A stretch of 64,000 nt of DNA from JAIQGF01 sp963797035 (GCA_963797035.1 CAWCOC010000014.1:1-64000), one strand, 5' to 3'; shown: positions 33,952 to 43,213, counted from the stretch's first letter. Program-made: numbers and translations. Notes: generated from the sequence alone by a model not told the origin.

Positions 33952-34977
33952 TCATCCTTCGCTGCCAGGCGTCAGGCATCGCGCGACGATTTCCGGTGGT
34001 ACTGGATTGTAGAAAAAAGAAGAAGCCCACTCGAATCCAGTGATGCGAAAAACCTGCGGCAAAACTTCCAAGTGCCAGTGGAAGTCCGCTTCAATTGTCT
34101 CCCAATATCCTTTTCTCCGACGCAGAAAAGGCCGGTCCTGCAGGGAGAGGTTGTACGGAGGTCGTCCCAGCGCACGGTCGAGCTTCTGCAAGATCCTGCG
34201 CAGGATCTGCGCCAAGTTCATCCCCTGCGTTGAAGTGATCTGGCTGAACGCACAACCGTGAAACTTGGGGAGCACCCGCATCTCAAACGGGAAGCGCGAG
34301 GCGAAGGGAGCGAAGGCGGCGAAGTCTTGATTCTCGGCGATCAGCCGCCGCCCGCTGTCCAGTTCCTGCTCCAGCACATCGCAATAGAGGCACCGCTCTT
34401 TCTGGGCATAATAGTCACGAGCCACTATGAGCTTGCTCTTAATGATGCGCGGCGTCACCGGCAGGGCCATCAACTGTGAGATGGAGTGGCTGATCGTGTG
34501 CGCACCTCCCTCCTCCCCGTGATTCTTGAAGATCAGCACGTAGCGCATACGCGGGTCACGTTCCAGATCAACAATACGGGCGACGCAGGCACGGATTACG
34601 TCTGCGATCTCCTCCACGTCCAATTCGTGCAGACTACGATCGTGGCGCGGCGTCTCGGCGATAATCTCGTGTGCCCCTATGCCATTCATCAAGTCGTGAA
34701 AGCCCTCGCCGCGCCGGCCCAGGTCGCCTTCGATCCGCAAACGCGGCCGGTTATTGGGCACTACGCGTACCTGCCATCCGGGTCCGTTGGGTAGCGATCC
34801 CGCCGACCGAATGGCAAACACCTCCGGCGGCGTGGAAGACTCGTTGGTTTCGCAGAAAGGGCAGAAGCCGTCACCTCGCGTCACTGGCTTGAACTGAAAA
34901 TCGGCAGGGCTCACAGTGTCGGTCTCTGCCATAATCACCCAGCGGCCGGTAAAAACGTCTTTTCGCATCTGGGACAT
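33952..34977 (-). CDS. GalT-like nucleotidyltransferase, copy B, lacking the catalytic His
   Basis: 341 aa, start ATG at 34977. Same features as copy A: CPFC, GAHEIIAETP, H164-S-I-S-Q168 and CLYC. The Ile in place of the nucleophilic His is therefore shared by both copies and predates the duplication. Substitutions between copies are few and conservative (for example RPF/KPV near residue 30), so both appear constrained. Divergent from the 78-aa gene. Confidence 0.8.
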   Translation of the reverse strand: MSQMRKDVFTGRWVIMAETDTVSPADFQFKPVTRGDGFCPFCETNESSTPPEVFAIRSAGSLPNGPGWQVRVVPNNRPRLRIEGDLGRRGEGFHDLMNGIGAHEIIAETPRHDRSLHELDVEEIADVIRACVARIVDLERDPRMRYVLIFKNHGEEGGAHTISHSISQLMALPVTPRIIKSKLIVARDYYAQKERCLYCDVLEQELDSGRRLIAENQDFAAFAPFASRFPFEMRVLPKFHGCAFSQITSTQGMNLAQILRRILQKLDRALGRPPYNLSLQDRPFLRRRKGYWETIEADFHWHLEVLPQVFRITGFEWASSFFYNPVPPEIVARCLTPGSEG

Positions 34978-35374
34978 GGGCACCTCGCACCGATACTGAT
35001 GCTGACGAAGATGCGCTGCTCCTCGGCCCGTGTCAATGGACCCAAACGGACCCAAGTTAGGTTGCAAGCCGTTGAAGCCGACCGCTCGCTCACAACCTTC
35101 GGCTCTTGTGTCAGGCGTTGCAGAGACATTCCCACTTACGTTCGGAGAGATGTGAGCGGCGATTGCGCTGTATAAAGTTCCAAAATCGGACTTGCGACCC
35201 TACGACTACTTCCGCCAACCTGCGCGAATATTGTTGGCAGCGAGGCAGGGGAGTCTAGTCTTGCTTTGTGCTGCATTACCCACACACTCGGACAACCGGA
35301 AATGGTTTTGTGGCTCTGGTGCGCCCACACCTTCATTGAAGTTCCGACACCCCTCGTCGGCGGGAAGGCACATT

Positions 35375-35611
35375 ATGTCTCTACCCCAATCAATCCTCAT
35401 CAACACCCGAAATGAGATGCGACAAGAAATGAGCGACGGATGGACTCCAGAAGAGATGAGTGATCTACGACGCTCAGCCGCTGACTATGGCTGGCACGGC
35501 ACACGAGAAGACGGCGATGTTCTTCGTTGGATCACGGCATTTGCACCTTACTGCCTGGAGGAATATCGGCAAGCGAGAAACAGCACACGCTTAAGTCATC
35601 TTGTGGCCTGA
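35375..35611 (+). CDS. 78-aa cassette protein, copy B
   Basis: Same start context (GGGAAGG) and length as copy A. MSLPQSILINTRNEMRQEMS, then DGWTPEEMSDLRRSAADYGW, HGTREDGDVLRWITAFAPYC. Differences are confined to the first third and the last few residues; the middle is unchanged, suggesting selection. Unknown family. Confidence 0.7.
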   Translation: MSLPQSILINTRNEMRQEMSDGWTPEEMSDLRRSAADYGWHGTREDGDVLRWITAFAPYCLEEYRQARNSTRLSHLVA

Positions 35612-35780
35612 CCCTGCGAAGCGTGCATCAGCGTTCAGGTGAGCAGCGGTTGTACGCAAATCCTCTCCGGATGCAATCCTGCGCAGCATGTGCGGAGGAG
35701 AGCGGCAATGGCGTCAAGAAAATAGTCCCTTCTAGAACGCCCGCCCGCCGAAATTGAGGCAGGCTGTCATCGGGGCACAA

Positions 35781-36071
35781 ATGTATCCGAACGCGACCAC
35801 TGTGGAACTGACCGCACCCACCGGTAAATTCCGGGTGCTTGGAGTTGATGTCGGGGCAGAGCCGGTAGCGGTCTACGTCATTGGCGACTTTGGCGCAATC
35901 GCCGCTGCCGAACAAGCTGCCACGAAGAAGGTGGGCCTTGGCGGGCCTGTCTTCGTATACAACGATCAGTCACGTCTAATCACGCGCTACGGAAGCTGGC
36001 ATAACATCAGGTCAGATGCGTCGTGCCGCGCTGGATTGGAGGGGGATGACAAGCCGAAACAGCCACTTTGA
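35781..36071 (+). CDS. Cassette-B-only hypothetical protein
   Basis: 96 aa: MYPNATTVELTAPTGKFRVL, GVDVGAEPVAVYVIGDFGAI, VGLGGPVFVYNDQSRLITRY, GSWH. Mixed alpha/beta with a final strand pair (VFVYND, LITRYGSWH). The C-terminal 20 residues run over the KAS III start by 26 bp, so the original end may have been lost. In cassette A only its first codons remain. Not recognised. Confidence 0.55.
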   Translation: MYPNATTVELTAPTGKFRVLGVDVGAEPVAVYVIGDFGAIAAAEQAATKKVGLGGPVFVYNDQSRLITRYGSWHNIRSDASCRAGLEGDDKPKQPL

Positions 36072-37005
36072 TAGTGTCCACATTCAATCCACGGGTTCAT
36101 ATGTGCCGGCCAGGGTAGTCACAAATGAAGAAGTGGTCGGGGATTTGGCTACCTCTCCGGAGTGGATTGTCGAAAACTTAGGGATACGCGAGCGGCGCAT
36201 CGCTGAGCCAGAGGAATACACGTCGGATCTGGCTGCCTGTGCGGGCATGAACGCTATCGTTTCCGCCGGGCTGGAACCAAACGAAATCGACTTGATCATC
36301 GTAGCGACTTCGACACCCGATCGTAAGGCGCCGTCATCGGCATGCATTGCTCAGGCCAAGCTGGGCATTCGTAACGGCTGCGCCGCGTTCGATGTGGCAG
36401 CGGTGTGTTCCGGGTTTCTTTACGGCGTTACGATAGCCGGCCAATTTATTCAGAATGGCACGTACGAACATGTACTGGTGATTGGAGCCGATACTTTCTC
36501 CAAAATCACGGATTGGAACGACCGCAAATGCGCTTTCTTCGGCGACGGCGCCGGCGCCGTGGTCCTCGAAAGAAAAGATCGGAACCTTGGGCTATTTTCA
36601 AGCATTCTCCTGGCCGACGGCGAAGGAATGGATCATTTTACCGTCTACCCGGGAGAGGCCTACTTCTCGATGAACGGAAAGGCGGTTTACGAAAAGGCCA
36701 CCACCGCCCTGCCCGAGTGCATCCAGCAGATTCTCTGCATGAATCGGCTGAGACTCAGTGATGTCTCCATGATTCTTCCGCACCAGGCCTCGTCTCGTGT
36801 CCTCAAACGCACCGCCGAGGTGCTTGATGTCCCATATGGCCGGATGCGAACGAACTTGGAATCATGTGCAAACACTGCCGGAGCCTCAGTCCCGCTGCTG
36901 CTGGACCAGGTAAACCGCGTTGGCGTCATCCACGAAGGTGATCTGCTCTTGTTCGCAGCCATCGGCGCAGGCTGGACCTGGGGCGCCAGCTTGTACCGCT
37001 GGTAG
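36046..37005 (+). CDS. 3-oxoacyl-ACP synthase III-like (KAS III), copy B
   Basis: 319 aa from the ATG at 36046 (GGAGGGGG upstream). Catalytic C121, H246 and N276 are all kept. It differs from copy A at 16 residues, mostly on the variable segment 159-181. Two near-identical KAS III genes within 8 kb, both intact, point to recent duplication or transfer with purifying selection. Confidence 0.88.
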   Translation: MTSRNSHFDSVHIQSTGSYVPARVVTNEEVVGDLATSPEWIVENLGIRERRIAEPEEYTSDLAACAGMNAIVSAGLEPNEIDLIIVATSTPDRKAPSSACIAQAKLGIRNGCAAFDVAAVCSGFLYGVTIAGQFIQNGTYEHVLVIGADTFSKITDWNDRKCAFFGDGAGAVVLERKDRNLGLFSSILLADGEGMDHFTVYPGEAYFSMNGKAVYEKATTALPECIQQILCMNRLRLSDVSMILPHQASSRVLKRTAEVLDVPYGRMRTNLESCANTAGASVPLLLDQVNRVGVIHEGDLLLFAAIGAGWTWGASLYRW

Positions 37006-37080
37006 GGTCACCTGGTAAATCAATTGTGGTTTGCAACTCTGCCGAAAATTATTGAGCAGTGAGGAGGGGTTGGTGTCGAG

Positions 37081-37392
37081 ATGACCCGACTGGAGATGAC
37101 ACGAGCAGAAGTCCGAGAAGCTCTCCGGGCCAATATTGGCAAGCAACTCCGCATTACGTTGGACGATGGCATAGTTCAGTCAGTTGACATCGGCTCCGTT
37201 GATGACGAGGGGTTCCAACATAGCGGACCTGATGGAGACCAACGAAATCATAATTGGACACGCTTCGAAGAAGTGAAGCATATCCACCGAAGGCTATCTC
37301 CGTGCGGGGCTTCCATGCCAAATAGCTGTTCGATGTCAGCACCCAAGTGGGTGAGGCTTGGCCGGCGCAAACGCAAGTCATTGTTCCGCTGA
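37081..37392 (+). CDS. Small SH3/Sm-barrel-like cassette protein, copy B
   Basis: 103 aa: MTRLEMTRAEVREALRANIG, KQLRITLDDGIVQSVDIGSV, RFEEVKHIHRRL and a basic tail ending RRKRKSLFR. The barrel part is close to copy A; the loop around residues 50-60 is diverged (HSGPDGDQRNHNW). GAGGAGGGG lies upstream. Function unknown. Confidence 0.65.
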   Translation: MTRLEMTRAEVREALRANIGKQLRITLDDGIVQSVDIGSVDDEGFQHSGPDGDQRNHNWTRFEEVKHIHRRLSPCGASMPNSCSMSAPKWVRLGRRKRKSLFR

Positions 37393-38963
37393 CACAGAGC
37401 GCTCCTGCATTCTGTCGAACCGCTCATGCGTCGGTGCAAGCCAGCGCAAAGCCGAGCCTTGTTGGCTCAGGTAACCCTTGCCTTCGCAATGTATGGCCTG
37501 TGCTCCCCCGGGCTTTTTCAACGCATCCTTTCGTTCTATCAAGCACCAGCTACGAACACTGGAACCAGGAGCGGCGACGGTTCGACTGCGGCTGGATTCT
37601 GACCGGAGTGCCATGTCGAGATTTTTCCTTTCGCAGGCTTTAAAGATGGCCTAAAACCAACCCTAAGCTGAATCAACACCGCAATGCTGGTACAGCGGCC
37701 ATCGCACCCGGTGAGTTAAGTCCAATGGGATTCATTCCGAGTAGCCGTCGTCTTCTTGTTCCTCTTCGTTTTCGTCGTCATCCTCCTTTGCCGTTGCCGT
37801 CATCTTCCTCTTCGTCTTCTTCCTCGTCTGGCTCTCGTCGAAGGAGGATATCGGCTGCCACAGTCCAATCGGGAACAGTCGGAGTGGCACTCTGGATGTG
37901 CGCTCATTCCCAAATTAATCCCAGCGCAGCGCAGCATGAGTTTCTGGCACCATACAATTGCTTACCCTGGGCGTTGATTTTCCCAAACTGGATAAGAACG
38001 GCTCAACTTGGCGCGACGACTTCTCAGTCGCTTCACAAACGAGGGCTCCGGTCTGAGGTAGAGTTGGCCGCGAACAAGATCGGAAAGGAGGCACGCCGGA
38101 GGATTTGCCATGGTTGCAATTTACATAGCCGGGTTCGTGATCTTCTTCGCGGTCGCGAACGGTGTCTGCACGGTGTTGGCGAACGTAAATTCATCGCCAC
38201 GCTCCCGCAGCGATCTGCTGCTGGAGAACTTGGCTCTGCGTCAGGAACTGCTGATGTTGAGGGCTCCCCATCGAGAACCGCGACCGCGTACGACTGATAA
38301 ACTAGCGGCAAAAGAGGACGGGATAGGACACGCAAACGACATCGCACAACTTGTAAAGCATCTGCCCTCAAGCGCCGCTTGAGGGCAGCCGTGCCAACCG
38401 CCTTCCCAAACTGGACAGGAATGACTTAAGTTGGCGCTACCACTTCTGAGGTGGGTCACTGACGACTGTTCTCATGCCGGATAGAGTGATGGAACAGGTC
38501 CAGCCGGAGTCGATCCAGCCTCTCGATGCGATGTAAGCCGTATGACCACGCCCGATTGCGGCGAAGAGGGCCATCATCAGCAAGGGAGTGGAGATGGCGA
38601 TAAGCGCCTCTTGCTGGGCGGGATCTCTCGACGATTTTGTGCCTGTTTGTGCCTAAAATTGACGTCGCTTCCCGACAGCAGGCTCGTCATTTGGATTTTG
38701 GCCCAATCGCTTCCGGGCCTGTGTAGGAGCGGCGCACGACAGCCGGGCCTGACGTTTTCCGCCCGGCGCTGAAGGAATCCCTTCTTCGGCACCACCAGAA
38801 AGTGGGTGGCCGGAGCCGCGCGGACACAAGGATTGCGCGTTTGTTCGGCCCGCATTTTTCACCTGCGGTCCTTACCTGTGGCGGAGCCGTCTTCGACGTA
38901 CTTGGAAGGTTTTGGCAGTCCTCGGCGGCCTTCTAAGTAGTTGAAAAGCCTAATGACGCCGCG
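37393..38963. other. Gene-poor right end of island B with IS remnants
   Basis: About 1.6 kb without an intact gene. Contents: a pyrimidine-rich low-complexity tract at 37745-37850 (TCNTC-type, giving poly-Ser in one frame); an imperfect 50-bp direct repeat (about 37980-38030 and 38402-38452, both starting TTCCCAAACTGGA); a transposase N-terminal remnant between them; and a perfect 13-bp inverted repeat CTGCCCTCAAGCG at 38362-38388. Confidence 0.5.
38110..38382 (+). pseudogene. IS-type transposase, N-terminal remnant
   Basis: The segment SRSDLLLENLALRQELLMLR matches the N-terminal leucine-rich helix of integrase-core transposases (typically LxLENLALRQQLxVL). It is preceded by a hydrophobic start (MVAIYIAGFVIFFAVANGVC) and followed by unrelated sequence. 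The catalytic DDE domain is missing. Confidence 0.45.
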
Positions 38964-39010
38964 CCTGAAAAGGCTGGCGTCGGCGGTTCGATTCCGTCCC
39001 TGGCCACCAT
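38964..39010 (+). repeat. att copy 3: 47-bp tRNA-Phe 3' fragment, island/core boundary
   Basis: Identical to copies 1 and 2. Phosphoketolase ends 77 bp to the right, so this is the junction of island B with core-like chromosome. No 5' tRNA half is present here either. Confidence 0.85.
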
Positions 39011-39087
39011 TCCTAGGATCCTAGCGGTGAGTTGAAGAACACCAGGAATGGAGGATTGCTAACCCGGAACCGAGAGGACCATCCCCG

Positions 39088-41478
39088 CTAGCCATCCCAC
39101 TTCCAGTTCCTGATCTCCGGCATGTCCTCTCCGTGTTCACAAATGTACTGTTTGTGCTTCACCAGTTTGTCGCGCAGCATCTGTTTGAAATGTCCGCCAA
39201 CCCGTTGCAGTTTCGGCACTCGGTCCACAACATCTCCCGCCAGGTGGAAGCGGTCGAGTTCATTCAGCACCGTCATGTCGAAGGGCGTGGTCGTCGTTCC
39301 TTCCTCCTTATATCCGCGGACGTGCAAATTGACGTGATTGCGCCTGCGGTAGGTGAGCCGGTGAATCAGCCAGGGATACCCGTGATAGGCGAAGATGATG
39401 GGCTTGTCGGTCGTGAACAAAGAATCGAACTCGCGGTCTGGGAGGCCGTGTGGATGCTCCGTCGAGGGCTGAATCGTCATCAGGTCAACCACGTTGATGA
39501 CACGGATCTTCAGATCGGGGAAGTGTTGACGCAACAATGAAACCGCCGCCAGTGTCTCCAGGGTCGGCACGTCCCCGGCGCACGCCATAACCACGTCGGG
39601 TTCACTGTCGCCGTCGCTGCTGGCCCAATCCCACATGCCGATCCCGTTCGTGCAGTGCACGATGGCCGATTCCATGTCGAGCCACTGCAACTCCGGTTGC
39701 TTGCCCGCCACGATGACATTCACGTAGTTGCGGCTGCGCAAGCAGTGGTCAGCCACCGACAGCAGGCAGTTTGCGTCCGGCGGCAGATACACTCGTACGA
39801 CGTCGGCTTTCTTGTTCACGACGTGATCGATAAAACCTGGGTCCTGATGGGTGAATCCGTTGTGGTCCTGCCGCCACACGTGCGAAGTGAGCAGGTAGTT
39901 GAGGGAGGCAATCGGGCGCCGCCACTCGATGGTGTGAGTTACCTTCAGCCATTTCGCATGCTGGTTGAACATCGAGTCAACGATATGAATGAAGGCCTCG
40001 TAACAGGAGAAGAATCCATGGCGGCCAGTCAGCAGATATCCCTCGAGCCATCCCTGGCACATATGTTCACTGAGCATCTCGACCACGTGACCGTCGCGCG
40101 AGAGATGTTCGTCGACGCGCAGGAGTGGCTCCATCCATTCTTTGTCAGTCACTTCATACAGAGCTTCGAGGCGGTTCGAGGCGGTTTCATCCGGGCCAAA
40201 GACGCGAAAGTTCCTGGCGCCGAGATTCAACTTCATCACATCGCGCAAGAAATGCCCCAGCACGCGTGTCGATTCGGCATAATCGCGACCCGGATTGGTG
40301 ATTTTGACCGCATGTTCACGGAAGTCAGGCATCACCAGATCGTGCAGCAACAGACCGCCGTTGGCGTGAGGATTGGCACTCATTCGCCGGTTCCCCTGGG
40401 GCGCCAACTGCGCAAGTTCATCTCGTAGCCGGCCTTCTTCGGTGAAGAGTTGCTCGGGCCGATAGCTGCGCAACCATGCTTCCAGAATTTTGAGATGCTC
40501 CGGCTTCTGTTGAATATCGGCAACCGGCACCTGATGCGCCCGCCACGTCCCTTCGACTGGTTTGCCGTCCACCTCTTTCGGACCGGTCCAGCCTTTGGGT
40601 GAACGGAGGATGATCATGGGCCAGGATGGCATGGCCGCGTCGTGATTGGCCCTCGCGTTTTCCTGAATGGCGCGAATCTCCTCGACTGCGTGGTCGAGTG
40701 TGGCCGCCATGAGTTGGTGCATGTGTTCCGGCTCATGTCCCTCGACGAAATAGGGCTTCCATGCGAGACCGGTGAACATCTTCTCCAGTTGGCTGTCATC
40801 CATTCGCCCCAGCACGGTGGGATTCGCGATCTTGTAGCCATTCAGGTGGAGAATCGGAAGTACCGCGCCGTCGTGAATAGGGTTGAGGAATTTATTGATA
40901 TGCCAGCTGGTTGCCAGTGGACCCGTCTCTGCCTCACCGTCGCCGACGACACAGCAAACCAGCAGATCAGGATTGTCGAATGCCGCTCCGCAGGCATGAC
41001 TCAGCGAATAGCCCAGTTCGCCGCCTTCATGGATGGAGCCGGGCGTCTCGGGCGCGTCGTGACTGGGAATTCCGCCGGGAAACGAGAACTGCTTGAACAA
41101 GCGCCGTAGCCCTTCCGTGTCGCGGCGAATGTTGGAATAGAGTTCAGTGTAAGTTCCCTCCAGGTAGGCATTCGCCACCATGCCCGGTCCACCATGTCCC
41201 GGTCCGGCAATGTAAATGACGTTCAAATCGTATTTTTTGATAATGCGGTTGAAATGCACATAAATGAAGTTGAGTCCCGGTGTCGTGCCGAAGTGACCGA
41301 GCAAGCGCGGCTTGACGTGCTCCAGACGGAGTGGCTCACGCAAAAGCGGATTTGCATACAAGTAAATCTGACCCACGGAAAGATAATTGGCTGCCCGCCA
41401 ATACGCATCCGTTCTTGAGAGTTCGTCGGGGGCCAGCGGGGAGGCGGACAAATCGGGGAGCGTTTGTAGCGTCTGCAT
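39088..41478 (-). CDS. xfp: Phosphoketolase (xylulose-5-P/fructose-6-P)
   Basis: About 796 aa; start ATG at 41478, GTG at 41484 also possible (AAGAGGTG upstream). Thiamine-diphosphate enzyme that splits xylulose-5-P or fructose-6-P with phosphate to acetyl-phosphate and an aldose phosphate. Family blocks: IYIAGPGHGGPGMVANAYLE, FPGGIPSHDAPETPGSIHEG, ELGYSLSHACGAAFDNPDLL, VVGDGEAETGPLATSWHINK (ThDP-Mg motif GDGEAETG) and LRSPKGWTGPKEVDG. Full length and intact. With the transketolase downstream it can feed carbon from pentose or hexose phosphate to acetyl-phosphate, which fits loss of the oxidative branch elsewhere in the window. Confidence 0.95.
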   Translation of the reverse strand: MQTLQTLPDLSASPLAPDELSRTDAYWRAANYLSVGQIYLYANPLLREPLRLEHVKPRLLGHFGTTPGLNFIYVHFNRIIKKYDLNVIYIAGPGHGGPGMVANAYLEGTYTELYSNIRRDTEGLRRLFKQFSFPGGIPSHDAPETPGSIHEGGELGYSLSHACGAAFDNPDLLVCCVVGDGEAETGPLATSWHINKFLNPIHDGAVLPILHLNGYKIANPTVLGRMDDSQLEKMFTGLAWKPYFVEGHEPEHMHQLMAATLDHAVEEIRAIQENARANHDAAMPSWPMIILRSPKGWTGPKEVDGKPVEGTWRAHQVPVADIQQKPEHLKILEAWLRSYRPEQLFTEEGRLRDELAQLAPQGNRRMSANPHANGGLLLHDLVMPDFREHAVKITNPGRDYAESTRVLGHFLRDVMKLNLGARNFRVFGPDETASNRLEALYEVTDKEWMEPLLRVDEHLSRDGHVVEMLSEHMCQGWLEGYLLTGRHGFFSCYEAFIHIVDSMFNQHAKWLKVTHTIEWRRPIASLNYLLTSHVWRQDHNGFTHQDPGFIDHVVNKKADVVRVYLPPDANCLLSVADHCLRSRNYVNVIVAGKQPELQWLDMESAIVHCTNGIGMWDWASSDGDSEPDVVMACAGDVPTLETLAAVSLLRQHFPDLKIRVINVVDLMTIQPSTEHPHGLPDREFDSLFTTDKPIIFAYHGYPWLIHRLTYRRRNHVNLHVRGYKEEGTTTTPFDMTVLNELDRFHLAGDVVDRVPKLQRVGGHFKQMLRDKLVKHKQYICEHGEDMPEIRNWKWDG

Positions 41479-42345
41479 TTCCACACCTCTTCACCTGGAT
41501 GAGATGCAAAGACAGCGAGTTCAGTCCACGCAAACCGGGTGTTTACGTTTCGCTTCGCTGATGCTGCGGGTGCCGGATGAAACCCGGTTCAAGTCGGGAC
41601 GGTAAAACGAGACGTCGAACTGGTGACTTAGTTTGCCGCTGGGTGTATTGGGGATATTGCGGCGATTGACGGGAAAAATAAACAGAACTTTTGGTTTCTC
41701 AGCGTGTGCGGCTTGCGCCGGAATGGCGTCTAACGTGAGTGGAGAGGTACCAGAAGAATGGCAGCGCCGAACCTCATTAGCGCTGACGAGGCCAAGGAGA
41801 GGAGCGCCAGCGATCTCTTCGCCAAGCTGGAAAGCAGCCCTCATGGTTTTTCTTCGGTTCTTGAAACAGAAGCTCCACGGTGCTGCACGCATAAGGCCGG
41901 CACAGCGCGGAACCTGAAGGTGGTCATGACGGGCACGAGTTTGGAAGCAGCCTTTCATCTGCTCATGCCCCCGTCGAAATCGCTGCTTGTCGTTATCGGG
42001 CAGGATCTCTCTCAGGGGCATGAGCCAGCTGCGTAAATTTACATAATGTAAGCTGAAATTGGTCCCAAGCCGCGCAACCTTTCCTCCGCGTGATGAATCA
42101 TCAAAAAAGGTTTTCCAAACTTGAGCGCTGCGGTTCGAGGAACCAGAGACTCCTGCCTTTTATGCAGCGCGCGCTCGACCACGTCCATTACATACAGGTC
42201 AACCTCACAGCGATAACGCAAGAAGGCAACCAGAACCGTTCCACAAATTCCTGAACTGGCGGTTCGCAAATGGCCGGCAACATCACGGGTTCATTTGAGC
42301 TCGATGCAATGTTTGCGACATCCGGGCAGAACATAAGGAGAAGTT
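41479..42345. other. Gene-poor interval between phosphoketolase and the NmrA-like gene
   Basis: About 870 bp. It holds the remnant of a P-type ATPase start (41758-41880) and a minus-strand frame at 42039-42269 (VVERALHKRQESLVPRTAAL) that I cannot assign. Nothing else is convincing. Confidence 0.4.
41758..41880 (+). pseudogene. N-terminal remnant of a plasma-membrane H+-type P-type ATPase
   Basis: MAAPNLISADEAKERSASDL, FAKLESSPHGFSS matches the cytosolic start of bacterial plasma-membrane proton-efflux ATPases (typically SADEAKxxxxxDLFxKLxSSPxGLSS). Homology ends after about 33 residues and no transmembrane segment follows. The call rests on one short match. Confidence 0.35.
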
Positions 42346-43110
42346 ATGAAGATCGTAGTCATTGGCGGTACTGGCCGCATTGGATCAAAAGTTGTCAAGA
42401 GGCTTCGCGAACACGGAGATGAGGCCATCGCAGCAGCCCCCAACACAGGCGTCAACACGGTTACGGGCGAGGGACTGGCCGAAGCGCTGAAAGGCGGCTC
42501 GGTTGTCGTTGACGTATCAGACTCTCCCGAATGGGCGGACGCAGCCGTCCTGAAGTTCTTCGAAACATCAACTCGCAACCTCCTCGCCTCTGAAGCAGCC
42601 GCAGGCGTAGGACATCACGTTGCGTTGTCGGTGGTGGGAACCGACCGGCTATCCGAAAGCGGCTACTTCCGGGGCAAGATCGCCCAGGAGAAGCTGATCC
42701 AAGAATCTTCCATCCCCTACACCATCGTGCGCGCAACCCAGTTTTTCGAGTTTCTCAAGGGCCTTGCCGACTGGTCCATGGTCGGCGGCAAAGTGCATTT
42801 GCCTCCCGTGTTTTTCCAGCCAATGGCTGCCGACGACGTCGCCAGTCTGGTAGCCAGGGTCGCCGTAGGCCCGGCGGCAAACGGGATTGTCGAAATTGGA
42901 GGCCCGGAGCAGTTCCGTCTGGACGAACTGGTCCGCCGCTGCTTGGCCGCATTGAAAGATCCTCGCGAAGTTATTGCTGATCCGAACGCGCGTTACTCTG
43001 GAGCGAAAATCAGCGAGAAAACCCTGGTTCCGGGCAACAACGCGCGACTCGGCGAGACCCGTTTCGAGACCTGGCTCACTCAGGCCGCAGCACAAAAGTC
43101 GGCTGCATGA
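42346..43110 (+). CDS. NmrA-like NAD(P)-binding SDR
   Basis: 254 aa. Rossmann start IVVIGGTGRIGSKVVKRL, then HHVALSVVGTDRLSESGYFR, IPYTIVRATQFFEFLKGLAD and IVEIGGPEQFRLDELVRRCL. This is the atypical SDR/NmrA group (redox sensor or NAD(P)H-dependent reductases); the Tyr-Lys pair of classical SDRs is not kept. GAAGGAG-type site upstream. First of a rightward run with cupin and alpha/beta hydrolase. Substrate unknown. Confidence 0.85.
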   Translation: MKIVVIGGTGRIGSKVVKRLREHGDEAIAAAPNTGVNTVTGEGLAEALKGGSVVVDVSDSPEWADAAVLKFFETSTRNLLASEAAAGVGHHVALSVVGTDRLSESGYFRGKIAQEKLIQESSIPYTIVRATQFFEFLKGLADWSMVGGKVHLPPVFFQPMAADDVASLVARVAVGPAANGIVEIGGPEQFRLDELVRRCLAALKDPREVIADPNARYSGAKISEKTLVPGNNARLGETRFETWLTQAAAQKSAA

Positions 43111-43213
43111 AGAGTGGCTGCGCGGCGAAGCGGAACGCGTGGTGCACCAGCGTAACCGCGACGTACCGATCGAATACAGAGTGCATGGCTTTGTGCAAAC
43201 GAAAGGTTAGGTT

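Larger units (their letters stand above)
33931..37430. repeat. Cassette copy B (segmental duplication)
   Basis: Partner of 25733-29215, same gene order and orientation. Keeps a 97-aa gene that is deleted in A and lacks the 125-bp insertion. The left edge is near 33931 (CCCGTGG) and the right edge near 37430, after which the two regions are unrelated. Confidence 0.85.
33066..39010. mobile_element. Genomic island B, degraded, integrated at the same site
   Basis: A 5.9-kb segment between att copies 2 and 3, both identical to copy 1 over 47 bp. An integrase remnant lies directly inside copy 2, where the intact one lies in island A. Cargo is cassette copy B plus fragments of an HsdR-like helicase and an IS-type transposase. 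Being farther from the presumed tRNA and more decayed, it is probably the earlier integration. Confidence 0.7.

Noticed and set aside
37725..38297. 190-aa forward frame with a poly-Ser run
   Set aside because: The Ser run comes from a low-complexity pyrimidine tract, other frames are equally open, and the rest has no coding character. Treated as non-coding repeat.
42039..42269. 76-aa minus-strand frame with VVERALHKRQESLVPRTAAL
   Set aside because: Protein-like in part but no family, ribosome site or conserved neighbour supports it; mentioned only within the intergenic entry.
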